A DNA stretch of 64,000 nt, taken from positions 29,563 to 93,562 of the forward strand of contig JAEUWP010000310.1 of NCBI GenBank assembly GCA_018524725.1, in the 5' to 3' direction. This document shows positions 37,360 through 50,037 of the stretch, piece by piece. Numbering within the stretch: the first letter of the stretch is position 1; each line of letters starts with the position of its first letter. The notes below the pieces were generated by a model. The model saw only the letters and a program-made list of their open reading frames with translations. It was not told the origin of the DNA and did not search any database. The DNA is from Podaxis mareebaensis. Taxonomy: Eukaryota; Basidiomycota; Agaricomycetes; Agaricales; Agaricaceae. Both the position numbers and the translations under genes were made by a program.

Positions 37360-38929
37360 TTATTTGATATCTCCGCGGACCGTCTTGGGCGTTCGGTTCA
37401 GATACTTGGCCTTCTTTGTGGGATGTTTAATGGCAGACGCCTCTATTCCATTCCCACGAATAGAAGCCAACCCATTTTCATTATCTACTTCCCCAAGCTT
37501 TCGCTTCTGGAATTCGGACTTCTGATGTTGAGTTGGATGGGTTGGCGGCGCTGGAATCGTGGGTTCTGTAACAAGGCGTTGGAGGGTGGTGTGATCTAGG
37601 TGCCGGTGCTCGGCTGCTGTGGAGGTGTCCAAGTATTGTTGAGGCGGCTGGAACTGGGAATCTGAAATGGGGGTCGTGACAGTGGGGTTATTCCCAGCAC
37701 TATGCGGTTGAGGGGCTAAACATGAGGGGGGGAGTTCTGGTCCAGAAGCCATAGGTGTGCTTCGAGGTTGACAAAGTCAGATTATGTCACGCCATATGGA
37801 GCTAGACTCACTCGTTTCTTGATACATTAGGGGTCATTGTGGTCACGGGAAACCCGGAATTTGGAAAATGTTGAGGCTCCATGTCCTGCTGAGCTTGCTG
37901 CACACTGAACCCTGTCGAAGATGGTTCTACATCGCCGTTCTGAGAATGGGAACCGCCATACAGATACGGTGAACGATTCCGAGAAGCCTCTTGTGTCGTA
38001 GGAGGGGTTAGGGTATTCTGGCTGTTACTCGTAGGTGCGTTTATCCAGCCTGTGGGCGCCCATGAGTCGAAATCTAGCAGCTTGCATGTTAGAGAGCGAT
38101 AGTCTAATGGCGAGGCCTCCGAAGTGCCGTCATAGTAGGGAGATTCAATCAAGGTGTCTGAGTCACTTGTCCGAGAACCGAGCCACTGGCCATTGAAGAG
38201 GTCACCCTTAGAGGAACTTGATGGAGAGCATTCGGCGCCATAAAAGAAACCAGGGGAAGATCCGGTGGGACCTTGGAGCATGTTCCCATGTTTGACGTCG
38301 ATAGAATCAATTACTGGCGGGGACGGCCCATGATATGAAATATGCCGGGGTGGTGCAGTGAGGAATTCAGATTGTTGGGGTTCGGATTGTTCTTCTTGGG
38401 CAATTTTGGGAATGAAGATAGGTGTCAGAGGTTGTGGGGAGTATGTGTCACGTTCCTGTGGGCCTCTCACTCGGGATCGGTCAGAAGTCATGAGGTGCTT
38501 CTGAGGTATGGATATATCACTTGCGGCGTGAGATTGGTTTACAGGAAGTGGGTCACTTCGGATAGGGTCCAGAGATTGCTTTCTCTCGGCAACCGGTTTA
38601 TTAGCCGAGTGAGAAACGGGGAGAGCGACTTCAGGAGCAGTTGAAACAGGGCTTGAATGTGTTTTCCTAGAGCCCGAGCTGTTGACCGAGGAGACAGGCG
38701 CTCTTGCTTTCCTCTGGTTCTCGGGATGTAGGAAATAGGAAAGGCGTTTCAAGAATGCAGGAGACCGAGGCAAGCGTTTGACTTCATTCTTTTTCTCCTC
38801 TTTGTCGTGCCAATTTTGAGCGGCGGCCCTGGCGAGGTCTTGGAGTTTTCGCTGCAGGGCTTGCGCCCATACTACGGCGATATCATCCAGATCTTTCTCG
38901 CTGAATACAGTTTTCTGCTGCTGAGCCAT
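37360..38929 (-). CDS. Disordered protein of unknown function
   Basis: Two exons (38929-37812, 37759-37360) give 506 codons (505 residues). The N-terminus (MAQQQKTVFSEKDLDDIAVVWAQ) is predicted helical and amphipathic over about 45 residues. The rest is Ser/Pro/Gln-rich and probably disordered, with a basic PTKKAKYLNR near the C-terminus that could be a nuclear signal. The ATG at 38929 is chosen because a TATA box (39001-39007) lies 72 bp upstream of it, while the earlier in-frame ATG at 39040 is upstream of that box. I do not recognise the family; a nuclear regulatory role is possible but not shown. Confidence 0.7.
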
Positions 38930-40600
38930 GAAGGGGATGAAGAGTTTGAGTAGAAGGAGCGATGATAATGTATAGACTAAAGGACCTGGACACTGCCACT
39001 TTATATAGGCGTCAAGAACAACAACAGTGAAAAGCGGCAAGCTTGTACTCTTCTTTTGTATATACGTTATTCACCCTTCACTACCGTCGGCGTGCCAACC
39101 TCCAACAATGCCAGAGGGGCAACCTGCTCGGAAGCGTGGAAACGGATCTCGTGGTTTGGCTTTTTGTTGTTGTAATCATCCGGCGCTTACATCCTGAGGA
39201 TTTACCACATTCGCGGCAGCTCCTGACAGGCGCCTAAACCGTCACTCAAGGTACATATCGATATATACATTATAGAAAAGAAATGCCATTTAGCCTATTC
39301 CCTTACCTTATTATGGGCCAGAGGCTTAAAGTGATATAGTAGCGCCGCCCACTTAATCGCGACACTCGCGAGTTTATTGATGAACCTGGGGTCGTAGTTA
39401 GGCTCTATTGACGTACGGATTTTCTTTCGCGAACCGAATCTTTATGCTTCTTTTGCCTACAAGGCTGATACGACGCATGCCACGTTCCCTCGTATTCTTG
39501 GTTCTTTTTAGTGGGGCTTCGGTCGCAACAGGATAAGCATGGGTGTAGGCGCTACCAATACGTGAACGGCAGGGTGTAGCACGTTCGACAATAAGAGGAC
39601 CGAGCATAGGAATATAAACTAGTGGTGAATACGACTCGGGGGCAGTAACAATCTTATGTTTAGGTTAATTAGAAATCTGGATAACGAGACAGCTAGATTA
39701 AGGCCCACCTCCTATCGTCGTTGCTATCACTACGGGGACGGCGCCCGAACGTTGTGGTGCTCCTAGGCAATAGTCCCATTCCCCTTCCCTCAACCTAAGT
39801 CGCTGCATAGGGCTAGAAGTTGTGACATTGTCGTTGACTGTGTGTTTGAATATCCCATGGCAAGTCATGGTTGACCTCGAACTTGCACAGTCGCAGGAAA
39901 GGGATGAACGAACAGAATTATTTTCGTCGCTGGAACTATGTAGGTACAAGAACTGCTTATCTTTGAGTGAAATGGTAGTTGTCCTCTTCTGTCTTCGGTC
40001 AATGAACTTTTCGAAGAATTCCGATGTACATGAGGGCGCCGTCATCCCTCGGTCATACTTCTCCCCGGGATACAAAGCGGCCACACAGCAGATGACTGCG
40101 GTGGGATTCTATGCCCACCAGCACTTGCGCTCAAAAGCTCTTGGTTGATTTTATCTAGCCAGTTTTCGGACGTATCTATGGTGAGTATAGGGGAAGGCGA
40201 AGCAATAAAACAAGGTCACCTCGACTGTGTAATTCAGCCTGATTATAAAGCATCGGGAACAAGGCTTTTGGATTATTGCTTGTACGTCTTGAGTACAATT
40301 GTGATCCTTAATTGCATTATCCCAGTTGTGATTGGCGAAAAGAAAAGACAATTATAACGTGGATACCGGACACGACAAAAACAGAATTGATCCGTGGGTG
40401 AAGAGGTCGGGCGCTTCGTGAACCCAAGTGCGGGTTTACATACCCGTTTGTCTATGCCTAATATTGCGGTGTACAGGTTCGAATCAATAGTTCACTACAG
40501 CAATATTGAGCTATATTGCGCGAGATGATACAATGTGGCGGAGTTGGTGTAAGCTTAGTGAAGTGTGCTGTCATCCGGTCTCATCAAATCCATGTTTGAT
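38930..40600. other. Intergenic region
   Basis: TATA box TATATAA (minus) at 39001-39007 for the gene on the left. A minus-strand frame of 128 codons (39698-40084) lacks recognisable motifs and was not called. GGTTCGAATC at about 40477 looks like a tRNA B box, but no tRNA fold forms around it. Confidence 0.45.
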
Positions 40601-41587
40601 TTATTCAGATTTCACCGCAGGCTCGTTTTCTACTTGTTGCTTCTGATGTTGGGCATTGGCCGCGCTAAGATAGGTGTCTAGACGATGCAAAGGTATCAAA
40701 GCGCTGACGATCTGGCAGGAGTATACAACTCACTCCACAGAAGGCTCACACCACATACAGTAACGAGGCGAAGGTGAGGAGGCACAAGCGAAAAGTTGAG
40801 TATCTGTGTAGGGATATACACGGCCCTAGAGGAAAATGAGAACGGGATTAACGAGATGATCAGAGTAGCTTGCCAGTTGCGAATGATGGTCGGAACATAT
40901 GCCTACGAAAGCGAATGGTTAGCTGGAAAACCTGAATATAGCCGAGACGACGAACCGCCTGAATTCTCGGAATTGCCTCATCGACCTTCCCCTCTAGCAG
41001 ACTCATTGAACCATAGAAATACGCGACAGCAACTGCGATACGGTAAAGGTGAAGACACGTAAAGGCAACACGAAGACCATCTTACCAGGGGTTAAGAGAG
41101 CTTGATCAAGCCATACCTACTTGCAACAATCAACAGCTGCTGATACGTGGCTCTTCCGACATACTCGGTAAATAAGACCTCGGGTTGGGCTGGCGAACTT
41201 GAGCCTATTTAAGAGGCTGTACCATGCGGTCATCGGAGGACCAAAGAAAAGACCTGAAGAATCATATGCTTGAAATTTCAAGTGGGTGAGATGGGGCGAA
41301 CAACAAACCTCCATAAACGGTCAAACGGACAGTCCGTGCGAGCTAGATATATGAAATAAGTGTCACTAGTAGGATATTTCAAAGGAAACTCACTTCATGT
41401 TGACTGCCGCCCTTTTTCTCTACAAGTTGTTGAGCAATCACGTCACCGGTTCCAAAGAGTACAGCTGCAGTTGCACATTGAGTGAGCAAAGGACGTCTGA
41501 TCAGGACAGCACTGATGAGGTATATTAGGACCAGCTCATTGTACATGAGGTAGGAACGTACTTGTAAGCTCTGAGGAGACCAGCCAT
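40601..41587 (-). CDS. Mpv17/PMP22 family membrane protein
   Basis: Small four-helix protein of peroxisomal or mitochondrial inner membranes (yeast Sym1, mammalian Mpv17/Pxmp2 family), about 185 residues as usual. It is split into nine short exons starting MAGLLRAYK at 41587. Joined frames give [59 protein letters not shown], then [47 protein letters not shown] and [14 protein letters not shown], all family hallmarks. The intron at 40873-40826 starts with GCAAGC rather than GT; it is needed to read NW-AVYIPTQ across the junction. The stop is TAA at 40601. Divergent from the aldehyde dehydrogenase, with a long inverted repeat between them. Confidence 0.87.
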
Positions 41588-41947
41588 GGACGAGGGAAAT
41601 CCGGAGGCGTGACAGACTCCTACCCAGTCGTGGGATGGTTTATTATATAATCGTTGTTCCGAAGTTCTACCGAAACCGTTAAAAGTTGTCAAGGTCAAGT
41701 CAAGGTTTCGGTAGAACTTCGGAACAACGATTATATAATAAACCACCCCACGACCGGGTAGGAGTCTGGCGTGGGCGCTTGCTGTAAACAACAGTTTGCG
41801 GGCGGACCGAGGCGGAGCGGAGGGTATGCAGAACCAAAAATGGGAAGACGGAAGAAATGAATGGTTAGTGGTTAGGGGTTATCGCAAAAAAGATATAAGT
41901 TCTCTCTCCATTAGCGCTCTTCTTCAAACTTTCTCCCCGACTTGCAG
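41588..41947. promoter_or_regulatory. Divergent promoter of the Mpv17-like and aldehyde dehydrogenase genes
   Basis: 360 bp shared by two divergent genes. It holds the 65-bp-arm inverted repeat (41613-41768) and a TATA box TATAAG (41894-41899) 54 bp before the ALDH ATG. Confidence 0.6.
41613..41768. repeat. Near-perfect inverted repeat (hairpin or MITE-like element)
   Basis: Left arm 41613-41677 and right arm 41704-41768 are reverse complements at 63 of 65 positions, around a 26-nt loop. Both mismatches are A in the left arm against G in the matching copy. GCGTG occurs at 41607-41611 and again at 41769-41773, a possible target-site duplication set one base off on the left. Confidence 0.9.
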
Positions 41948-44062
41948 ATGGCGTACATACCCCTCGACAAATTTCCAGAAGTGTGTTTCCTCGTAAACCT
42001 GACTTCACCCTCCCCTGATGATATCATGTCTCTCCAGATCCGAGCCGCGCTCAAGACCACATTCGCTTCTGGTCGGACAAAATCCATTCCATGGCGTCAG
42101 CAACAACTTCTACAGCTTGCTCGTCTCGCCCAAGAAAATGTTGAGGCTATCACTGAAGCCATCTATCAGGACCTTGGCAAGCCCCGCCTTGAGGTTTTCC
42201 TGGCAGAGGTAGGACCAATTGTTGAACGCTCCGTTATCTGTGCGAAGAAGGTCACGGAGTGGGCAAAGGATGAGGACAAGTCAAGCGAAGTCGAGGACTG
42301 GATGAAGACGTGGCGGCCACGGGTCCGGAAGGAGCCCAAAGGAGTAGCTCTCATTATTGCGTATGCCCTTTTTGGAATGCTTAATCCCGCCTCTTCTCAT
42401 CATGTTCATCTTAGCCCATGGAACTATCCTGTCATACTATCACTCCAACCACTATATGGTGCTATTGCTGCGGGATGTTGTGCGGTCATCAAGCCGTCAG
42501 AATTCGCTCCCCACTACTCGGCACTTTTGGCAAAGCTCGTGCCCAAATACCTTGACAACGAAGCCTTCAGAGTTGTAGAAGGGGCTGTTCCTGAGATTAC
42601 ACGTTTACTGGAGTTGCAATGTAAGTAATTCGTTCCTCTTCATCTATTTATCCAGCGTTTCCTACGCGTCTTCACGGTATTCCGTGGAATCTGCTGAACG
42701 GAAAGACTCTCCCACGTAAACTTTTTCCGCTCCTCTTCGGGATTCCCAAACGTAAACACGGACTCACTTTCTGCTCCAATAGGGGACCACATATTCTACA
42801 CCGGAAATGGTCGTGTTGCCCGCATCATTTCCGCTGCGGCGGCGCGACACTTGACCCCTATTACACTCGAATTGGGCGGAAAATCCCCCGTGATAGTTGA
42901 CTCCACAGCTGATGTTGATCTTGCTGCGAAGCGTATTCTATATGGCAAGAGTCAAAACGCTGGACAGGTATGCCTCTATCCGCATGGTGAACCTCAGATA
43001 ATTGGACAGTTTCCAGCTTTGCGTTTCTCCGGATTATGTACTCTGCCCGAGGTCGGTACTTGAGACTTTCGTGAACTCACTCAAGGAACATGCGAAGACT
43101 TTCTGGCCTGAGGGTTCACTCAAATCCTCATCTTTTGGACGTATCGTCTCAAACACGCATTTCTCGCGCCTTTCCTCCATTCTCCAGCATACCAATGCCA
43201 AGGTTGTATACGGCGGCGGAAAAGACTTTGAAGGAACTATCGATCCTGCTGGTAGGAAACGCGGACTCGAGATGACTATTTTTATATTGGACAGAGAACA
43301 CTGGGATGATGATTCCTTGATGAACGAGTAAGTGACTGGTCAACACCTGCACAGTTGTTATGGAGGTGATATTCCTTCCAAGGGAACTCTTTGGACCGTT
43401 CTTGCCAATTTTGCCAGTGGAAGACGTCGATGAAGCCATACGCTTCGTCAGTGCTAGGTGAGCCACTTCGCTTGGTGAACATGTCCAACTAGCACTGACG
43501 AACCATGTGATTACTAGGAATCACCCATTGGTCTTGTACGCCTTCACTCCCAACGACGAGACCAAGAACAAGAGTCAGTGCTGCTCCTCTTCTGCCTTGA
43601 ACTCCGACTCAAATTTGCCATTTAGTCTTAAACAATACAGCCAGCGGTAATGCTGTGTTTAATGATACCTTCCAACAATTGGCCGGTACGTCGGTTGGCG
43701 TATGATATTGGGATTTGTAAGCTCTGATTCTCACCTCACAGTAAACGCTATGCCATTCGGTGGCGTCGGCGAATCTGGATGTACGTCCACATTGCCTCCG
43801 TAACGCTGCATCTAACCCCGTGACACAACCCAGATGGAAGACAAGTCCTTCGATACAGCTTCGATCTGTTCACTTATGAACGCACTGTGATCGATGTGCC
43901 CAAAGAGTAAGTTTAGTCCTATTGCTACCTAGTGTCCTGTCTAACAGCTTCTACAGGGCGGAACAGTTGTTAGAAATCAGATATGCTCCATATACCCAAG
44001 AAAAGTTTGATATCCTCTCCGCTTCCGTCAGAATGACTATCCCCACTGTTGAGGAGCTCTAA
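41948..44062 (+). CDS. Aldehyde dehydrogenase, class 3 / fatty aldehyde dehydrogenase type
   Basis: NAD(P)-dependent oxidation of long-chain or aromatic aldehydes to acids. Eleven exons (41948-41980, 42038-42360, 42415-42620, 42783-42967, 43017-43327, 43383-43457, 43518-43573, 43641-43685, 43742-43780, 43834-43906, 43957-44062) sum to 484 codons (483 residues), the class-3 length. Motifs: APWNYPV and [11 protein letters not shown] for cofactor binding, FYTGN, catalytic Glu in LELGGKSP, catalytic Cys in GQLCVSPDY (formed across an exon junction), [10 protein letters not shown], and the [16 protein letters not shown]-terminal motif. The C-terminus has no obvious membrane anchor. It heads a tandem array: its last three exons are copied twice more downstream, each time before a P450, so the ALDH and P450 were neighbours before the array formed. 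Confidence 0.92.
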
Positions 44063-44541
44063 TCGAACAATCATCGCCGGGCTGAGGAAAGTAGCGAAGG
44101 AGCTGAAGAACTGTACACCTATAAATATATACCCCTTCTTGCGCGTGACTCGTGGGTAACTATATGTTCTTATCAGTACCTATTTTGCATCGACATGCTC
44201 AGCTTCACCCAGAACTGGATCAAGTGTCTCTGAGAGACCTCCATATCTGGACTGGAAACACATTTGACTGGAAACGCGTCTCCTAAACTCCCTTCTGTGT
44301 GGAGATATTGGCCCAATGCCCATGTTACATGTGGGTTATCCAACCCCAGAGTCTTTAAATAGCACAAAAATCCCCAGCTAAGTCAATACTCTATGACTTG
44401 TGACCAGCCAACCCAGCCACAAAATGCCACTTGACTTGGCGGAAGTCCCGCGGGGTAGACACTAATGCGAGGCACGCTCCCTTCAGGAACTCTCAAAAGA
44501 CCCGGCTCTCAACACGAATCCATCACAGGCTTGAAAGCGAA
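44063..44541. other. ALDH to P450-1 spacer, duplicated in the array
   Basis: 480 bp between the ALDH stop and the P450-1 start. Closely related sequence precedes P450-2 (547 bp) and P450-3 (512 bp), including CTATAAAT after the ALDH stop and a block near AAATAGCACAAAA about 180 bp before the start codon. It probably contains the P450 promoter. Confidence 0.6.
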
Positions 44542-46710
44542 ATGGAACCCTTTATAATCTTACTCTTAATCACTTTCTGCTGGTCGATCATATTGCGAAG
44601 GAAAAGGGCACCCAAGGTCCCTTTACCACCCAGCCCGCCAGGTGATCCTATCCTTGGCCACCTACGATACATTCCACCCGAGAATCCCGAGCTCCAGTAT
44701 ACAGAATGGGCTAAGACATACGGTCCGTTCGATGTTGTCACTGTTTAGTGTTAATCTGATATACGACAACCTGCCCTTCAATTTGCCCTATAGGGGATGT
44801 AATTTATCTCCGGATCCTCAATCGACCGATCATTATTCTCAATTCAGCGGAGGCTGCCATCGATCTCCTCGAGAAAAGGAGTGCGAACTACAGCGACAGA
44901 CCCGATTTTCCTATTTTCGAAATGTAAGCCGGTGATCAAACTATGTTGACGCATGATGCTTAATGACATGTAGGATGGGTTGGAAGGCAACATTGTCCTT
45001 CTTGCACTATGGGAAACAGTTTCAGAAGCATCGGCGCCTCTTCCAAGAATATTTCAGTCGACAGAAGGTTGATGCGTACCGAGATCTCCAGGTCGCACAA
45101 GCGAGAAGGCTGGCGGTCAGTCTGGTTGAAGGTAAGAAAGACGTGGACAATATTTTGCAAAGGTTAGTTGAGCTTCATAACCGCTTTTGAGCTTACCTGA
45201 ACGTGTCCTAGCTTCGGCACATCTATTATCGTTCGCATAGCATTTGGCCAGGACCTGCACCTGGGGGAAGATCCCACCTATGACCGGATTGCAAGAGACC
45301 ATGGTTACGCAATGACACATTGCGGCCCTCCTGGAGGTACATTGGTTGACCTCTTTCCTATCCGTGAGTCGGCCTGCTTCCGATGAATTACCATTGCTTA
45401 CGTTGCCTATATGAATTTAAAGTCCAATATCTCCCTTCTTGGTTTCCGGGAACGTTCTTCGCAAACCGTGCTCGAGAATTCAGTGCTGGGACTCGAAATC
45501 TCCAAGAATATCCATTTGCACAAGTCCAGAGACAGATGGTGAGAAAGACGATCTAGTGTTTGCTACTGCTCTAACATATGGTTTTAATTTCGCTTGGCAG
45601 CTCGAGGGAACGGCTAAGCCGTCGTTCCTGTCATATCACTTAGAACGAATCCAACAAGGGAATAACAACGGACCCGAGCAAGATTATGACGATATAAAAG
45701 GCGCTGCTGGTACAATCTACGCAGCTGGTTCTGAAACCGTGAGTGTTGGTGGAAGGCGCAAGTCCCCGCCCTTTTTGATATTGTTCCTTTTCCAAAGATA
45801 TGGGGCACGCTATCTGTCTTCATGCTGGCGATGGTCCTACATCCACAATGTCAACAGCAAGCCCAAAAGGAGCTTGACGATTTACTTCTTCGTTCTCGCT
45901 TGCCGGATCTCGAGGACCGAAAGTCTTTGCCATACGTCGAATGCGTTGTACAAGAAACTTACCGGTGGGTCTTACCATTCATGTGCAACAGGCTACCTAA
46001 CAAGGATTGGTAGTTGGTTGAGTGTGGTACCAGTCGGTAAGCCGCCCCTCGCTCCCATATGGAAATCCATTGACGATTATACTGATAGGGTTACCTCACC
46101 GTGCATTACATGGCGACGTGTATAAAGGAACGTTCATTCCCAAAGGCACGATCATATTTGCCAATGCATGGTAAGGCCACGTTGGAGTGTACATTGAGCA
46201 TTGAGTGCTAATGAGGGAACATGTCGATAGGGGTATCCAGCGGGATGAGGCAGTCTATCGCGATGCTACTGTTTTCAATCCTACCCGGTACCTACCGAAG
46301 TCCGAAGGTGGCAATGGCGAACCTTTCCCCATTTCTCATTTCGGGTTTGGTAGACGGTGAGCTCCCCACCTTTCCACCTGGATCCATTGCATCGACATTA
46401 AGTACTATGTGTCAGTGTGTGTCCGGGTCGCTACCTCGCGGATGGCAACTTTTGGATTGCCGCTGCAACGATCCTCTCCCTTCTTACGATAGAGAGGGTG
46501 AAGAATGAAAAGGGGGAGGATATTATACCTTTGGTGGGCATGAACAGTGGGTTGACAAGGTCGGTTGTTAACTTTCTATTCCATGACCATGCTGACTTAA
46601 CCGTGTTGGGAAGCCATCCTAGGCCTTATGATTGCAAGGTTCGCCTCAGAGACGATAAGGCGAAGGTACTTCTAGAGGAGGCCCAAGCAGAACTCAGCAA
46701 CGATCATTAG
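44542..46710 (+). CDS. Cytochrome P450 monooxygenase, array copy 1
   Basis: Membrane-anchored haem-thiolate monooxygenase. Eleven exons (44542-44722, 44794-44923, 44974-45162, 45212-45363, 45423-45538, 45601-45738, 45798-45964, 46014-46036, 46089-46170, 46231-46356, 46416-46710) sum to 533 codons (532 residues). N-terminal anchor MEPFIILLLITFCWSIIL, then the Pro-rich hinge PLPPSPPGDP. The I-helix segment is AAGTIYAAGSET, the ExxR is ETYR, then PHR and FNPTRY. The haem loop FGFGRRVCPGRYLAD is joined across the last intron and carries the Cys ligand. It resembles agaricomycete P450s commonly labelled O-methylsterigmatocystin oxidoreductase; that label says nothing reliable about substrate. The gene seems intact. 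Immediate upstream neighbour is the ALDH gene on the same strand. Confidence 0.92.
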
Positions 46711-46994
46711 TCCTGAATCGAGAAACCGACGATCAACTGAATATGTCCATCTTTCATTCACCAAAGCGGTTACCGGTGATTGCTGGTATCTACGTGTCTA
46801 TGTAATACTTTTGTCGTACTAGAGTCATTGTATAGGTGACATTGGACATTGGAACAATGGAATTGACCTTAAATATGAGAGCCCAAGGGGATAGACGTTG
46901 AAAGGGAAGACGGGCGAGCGGGACCAAAGTCACACTTAGGCACGCTAGTCGAGGAATGCCACTTTGGTGACTGTGACTATCCGGACATGGGGAT
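46711..46994. other. 3' flank of P450-1, duplicated after P450-2
   Basis: About 290 bp closely similar to 50038-50329. It joins the P450 end to the next truncated ALDH tail. Confidence 0.6.
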
Positions 46995-47304
46995 GATGCT
47001 ATGTCGCTCAGTGGCGTCGGCGAATCTGTATGTACGTCCGCACTGCCTTCGAATGCTGCATCTAACCTCGACCCAGATGGAAGATAAGCCCTTCGATACA
47101 GCTCCGATCCGTTCACTTATGAACGTACAGTTATCGATGTGCACAAACAGTAAGTTTAGTTCTATTGCTATCTAGTGTCTTATCTGACAATTTTGTAGAG
47201 CGGAACAGTTGTTAGGAATCAGATACGTTCCCTATATCCAAGAAAAGTTTGATATCCTCTCCGCTTCCGTCAGAATGACTATCACCACTGTTGAGGAGCT
47301 CTAA
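46995..47304 (+). pseudogene. Truncated ALDH 3' end, copy 2
   Basis: Matches the last three exons and two introns of the ALDH gene (43747-44062), starting at GTGGCGTCGGCGAATCTG and ending at GAGGAGCTCTAA. The 5' part of the gene is absent. Where the intact gene reads GGA AGA CAA the copy has GGA AGA TAA, a nonsense change. It marks the left border of the second array unit. Confidence 0.85.
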
Positions 47305-47851
47305 TCGAACAATCATCGCCGGGCTAAGGAAAGTAGCGAAGGAGCTGAAGAACTGTACATCTATAAATATATACCCCTTCTTGCGCGTCACTCGTGGGTT
47401 ACTGTACGCTTATCAGTACTTATTTTTGCATCAACATGCTCAGCTTCACCTAGAGCTGGATCAAGTATCTCTGAGAGACCTCCATATTCAGACCGAAAAC
47501 ACCTGGTTTCCTGCTAGTGCATGGCCATTTTCTTAGGTAAGTTTCGTTTTAGGAAGCTGGGATGCTATGGCCCAACTCCAACCTTCATCTAAGCTTTCCT
47601 TCTGTGTCGGAGATATTGGCAAACGTCCCATCTTTCATATGGGTTACCCAACTCCAGAGCCCCTAAATAGCACAAAACTCCGCAGCCTAAGCCAATACTC
47701 CACGACCTGTGATCAAGCAACCAATCCACAAAATGCCACTTGACTTGGGGAAAATCCCGTGGAGTAGATACCAATACGAGGCGTGCTGCCTTCAGGAACT
47801 CTCAAAAGGCCCGGCTTTCAACGCGAACCCATCACAAGCTTGCAAGTGACC

Positions 47852-50037
47852 ATGGAACCCTTTATAATTTTACTCCTGATCGTTCTCTGCTGGTCGATCG
47901 TATTGCGAAGAAAAAGGGCGCCAAAGGTACCTTTACCACCTAGCCCCCCAGGTGATCCTATCCTTGGCCATCTGCGATACATTCCACCCGAGAATCCCGA
48001 ACTCCAGTATACAGAATGGGCTAAGGCATACGGTCTGTTCAACGTTGTTATTGTTTAGTGTTAATCTGATATACGACATCCTGCCCTTCAATTCATACTC
48101 TAGGGGATGTGATTTACCTCCGGATCCTCAATCGACCAATCATTGTTCTCAATTCGGCGGAGGCTGCCATCGATCTCCTCGAGAAAAGGAGTGCGAACTA
48201 CAGCGACAGACCTGGATTTCCTATCTTTGAAATGTGAGCCGCTGATCAAACTACCTTGACGCGTGATGCTTAATGGCATGTAGGATGGGTTGGAAGGCGG
48301 CATTGACATTATCCTTCGTGCACTACGGGAAACAGTTTCAGAAGCACCGACGCCTCTTCCAAGAATATTTCAGTCGACAAAAGGTTGATACGTACCGGGA
48401 TCTCCAGGTCGCACAAGCGAGAAGACTGACGGTCAGTCTGGTTGAAGGTAAGAAAGACGTGGACGATATTTTGCAAAGGTTTGCTGGGCTTCATAATTAC
48501 TTCAATCTCACCACTTGAGCTTACCTCAACGCGTCCTAGCTTTGGCACATCTATTATCGTTCGCATCGCATTTGGCCAGGACCTGCACCTGGGGAGAGAT
48601 CCCACCTATGACCAGATTATAAGAGATCATGGTTACGCAATGACACATTGCGGCCCCCCTGGAGGTACATTGGTTGACCTCTTTCCTATCCGTAAGTCGG
48701 TCTGCTTCCGATGAGCTATCATTGCTTACGTTGCCTATATGAATTGAAGTCCAATATCTCCCTTCTTGGTTCCCAGGAACGTTCTTCGCAAACCGTGCTC
48801 GACAATTCAGCGCTGGGACTCGAAATCTTCATGAATATCCATTTGCACAGGTCCAGAAGCAGATGGTGAGAAAGACGATCTAGCGTCTACTACTACTATA
48901 ACATATGCTTTTAATCTCGCTTGGCAGGTCGAGGGAACGGCCAAGCCGTCGTTCCTGTCATATCACTTAGAACGAATCCAACAAGGGGATAACAACGGAT
49001 CCGAGCAGGATTATGGCGATGTAAAAGGGGCTGCTGCTACAATCTATGCAGCAGGTTCTGAAACCGTGAGTGTTGCTAGAAAACCTGGCGCAAGTCCCAC
49101 CGTTTTTGACGTTGTTTCATTTCCAAAGATATGGGCTACGCTATCTGTCTTCATGCTAGCAATGGTCCTTTATCCGCAATGTCAACAGCAAGCCCAAGAG
49201 GAGCTTGATGATTTACTTCTTCGTTCTCGCTTACCGGATCTCGAGGACCGAAAGTCCTTACCGTACGTCGAATGCGTTGTACAAGAAACTTACCGGTGAG
49301 TCTTACCGCTCATGTGCAACAGGCTGTCTAACAAGAATTGGTAGTTGGTTGAGTGTGGTACCAGTCGGTAGGTCGCCCCTCGCTCCCATATGGAGGTCTT
49401 GACAAATATACTGGTAGGGTTACCTCACCGTGCATTACATGACGACGTGTATAAAGGAATGTTCATTCCCAAAGGCGCAATCATATTTGCCAATGGATGG
49501 TAAGGCCACGTTGTAGTACCAGTACATTGAGCATTGCTTGCTAATGGGAGAACACAGGGGTATCCAGCGGGATGAGGCAGTCTACCGCGATGCCACTGTG
49601 TTCAATCCTTCCCGGTACCTACCTAGGTCCGAAGGTGGCAATGGCGAACCTTTCCCCATTTCTCATTTCGGGTTTGGTAGACGGTGAGCTCCTCGCCTTT
49701 CCACCTGGGTCCATTGCATTGACATTCAGTATTACATGTCAGCGTATGTCCGGGTCGCTACCTCGCTGATGGAAACTTTTGGATTGCCGCTGCAACGATC
49801 CTCTCCCTCCTCACGATAGAGAGGGTCAAGAATGAAAAGGGGGAGGATGTTATACCTTCGGTGGGCATGAACAGCGGTTTGACAAGGTTGGTTGTTAACT
49901 TTCTGTTCCATGACCACTCTAACTTGGACGTGCTGGAAAGCCATCCTAAACCGTTTGAATGCAACGTCCGGATCAGGGACAATAAGGCGAAGGTACTTCT
50001 AGAGGAAGCCCAGGCAGAACTCAGCAACAATAATTAG
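47852..50037 (+). CDS. Cytochrome P450 monooxygenase, array copy 2
   Basis: Close paralogue of P450-1 with the same eleven-exon plan and splice sites. N-terminal anchor MEPFIILLLIVLCWSIVLRR, hinge PLPPSPPGDP, MGWKAALTLSFVHYGKQF, the I-helix AATIYAAGSET, ETYR, FNPSRY, and the haem loop FGFGRRVCPG joined over the last intron. The frame stays open through all exons, so it appears functional. It ends with the TAG at 50035-50037. It differs from copies 1 and 3 by scattered substitutions, so substrate range could have shifted. It lies 3310 bp downstream of copy 1. Confidence 0.9.

Noticed and set aside
39698..40084. Minus-strand open frame of 128 codons
   Set aside because: No motif, no partner exons, and a comparable plus-strand frame overlaps it. 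Not enough to call a gene.
40470..40500. Possible tRNA B box GGTTCGAATC
   Set aside because: The flanking bases do not form a T stem, and no D arm, anticodon arm or acceptor stem can be drawn.
43246..43327. Possible extra intron in ALDH exon 5
   Set aside because: A GT donor and AG acceptor exist near 43250 and 43300, but removing that stretch shifts the frame. Reading through keeps the 483-residue protein in frame.
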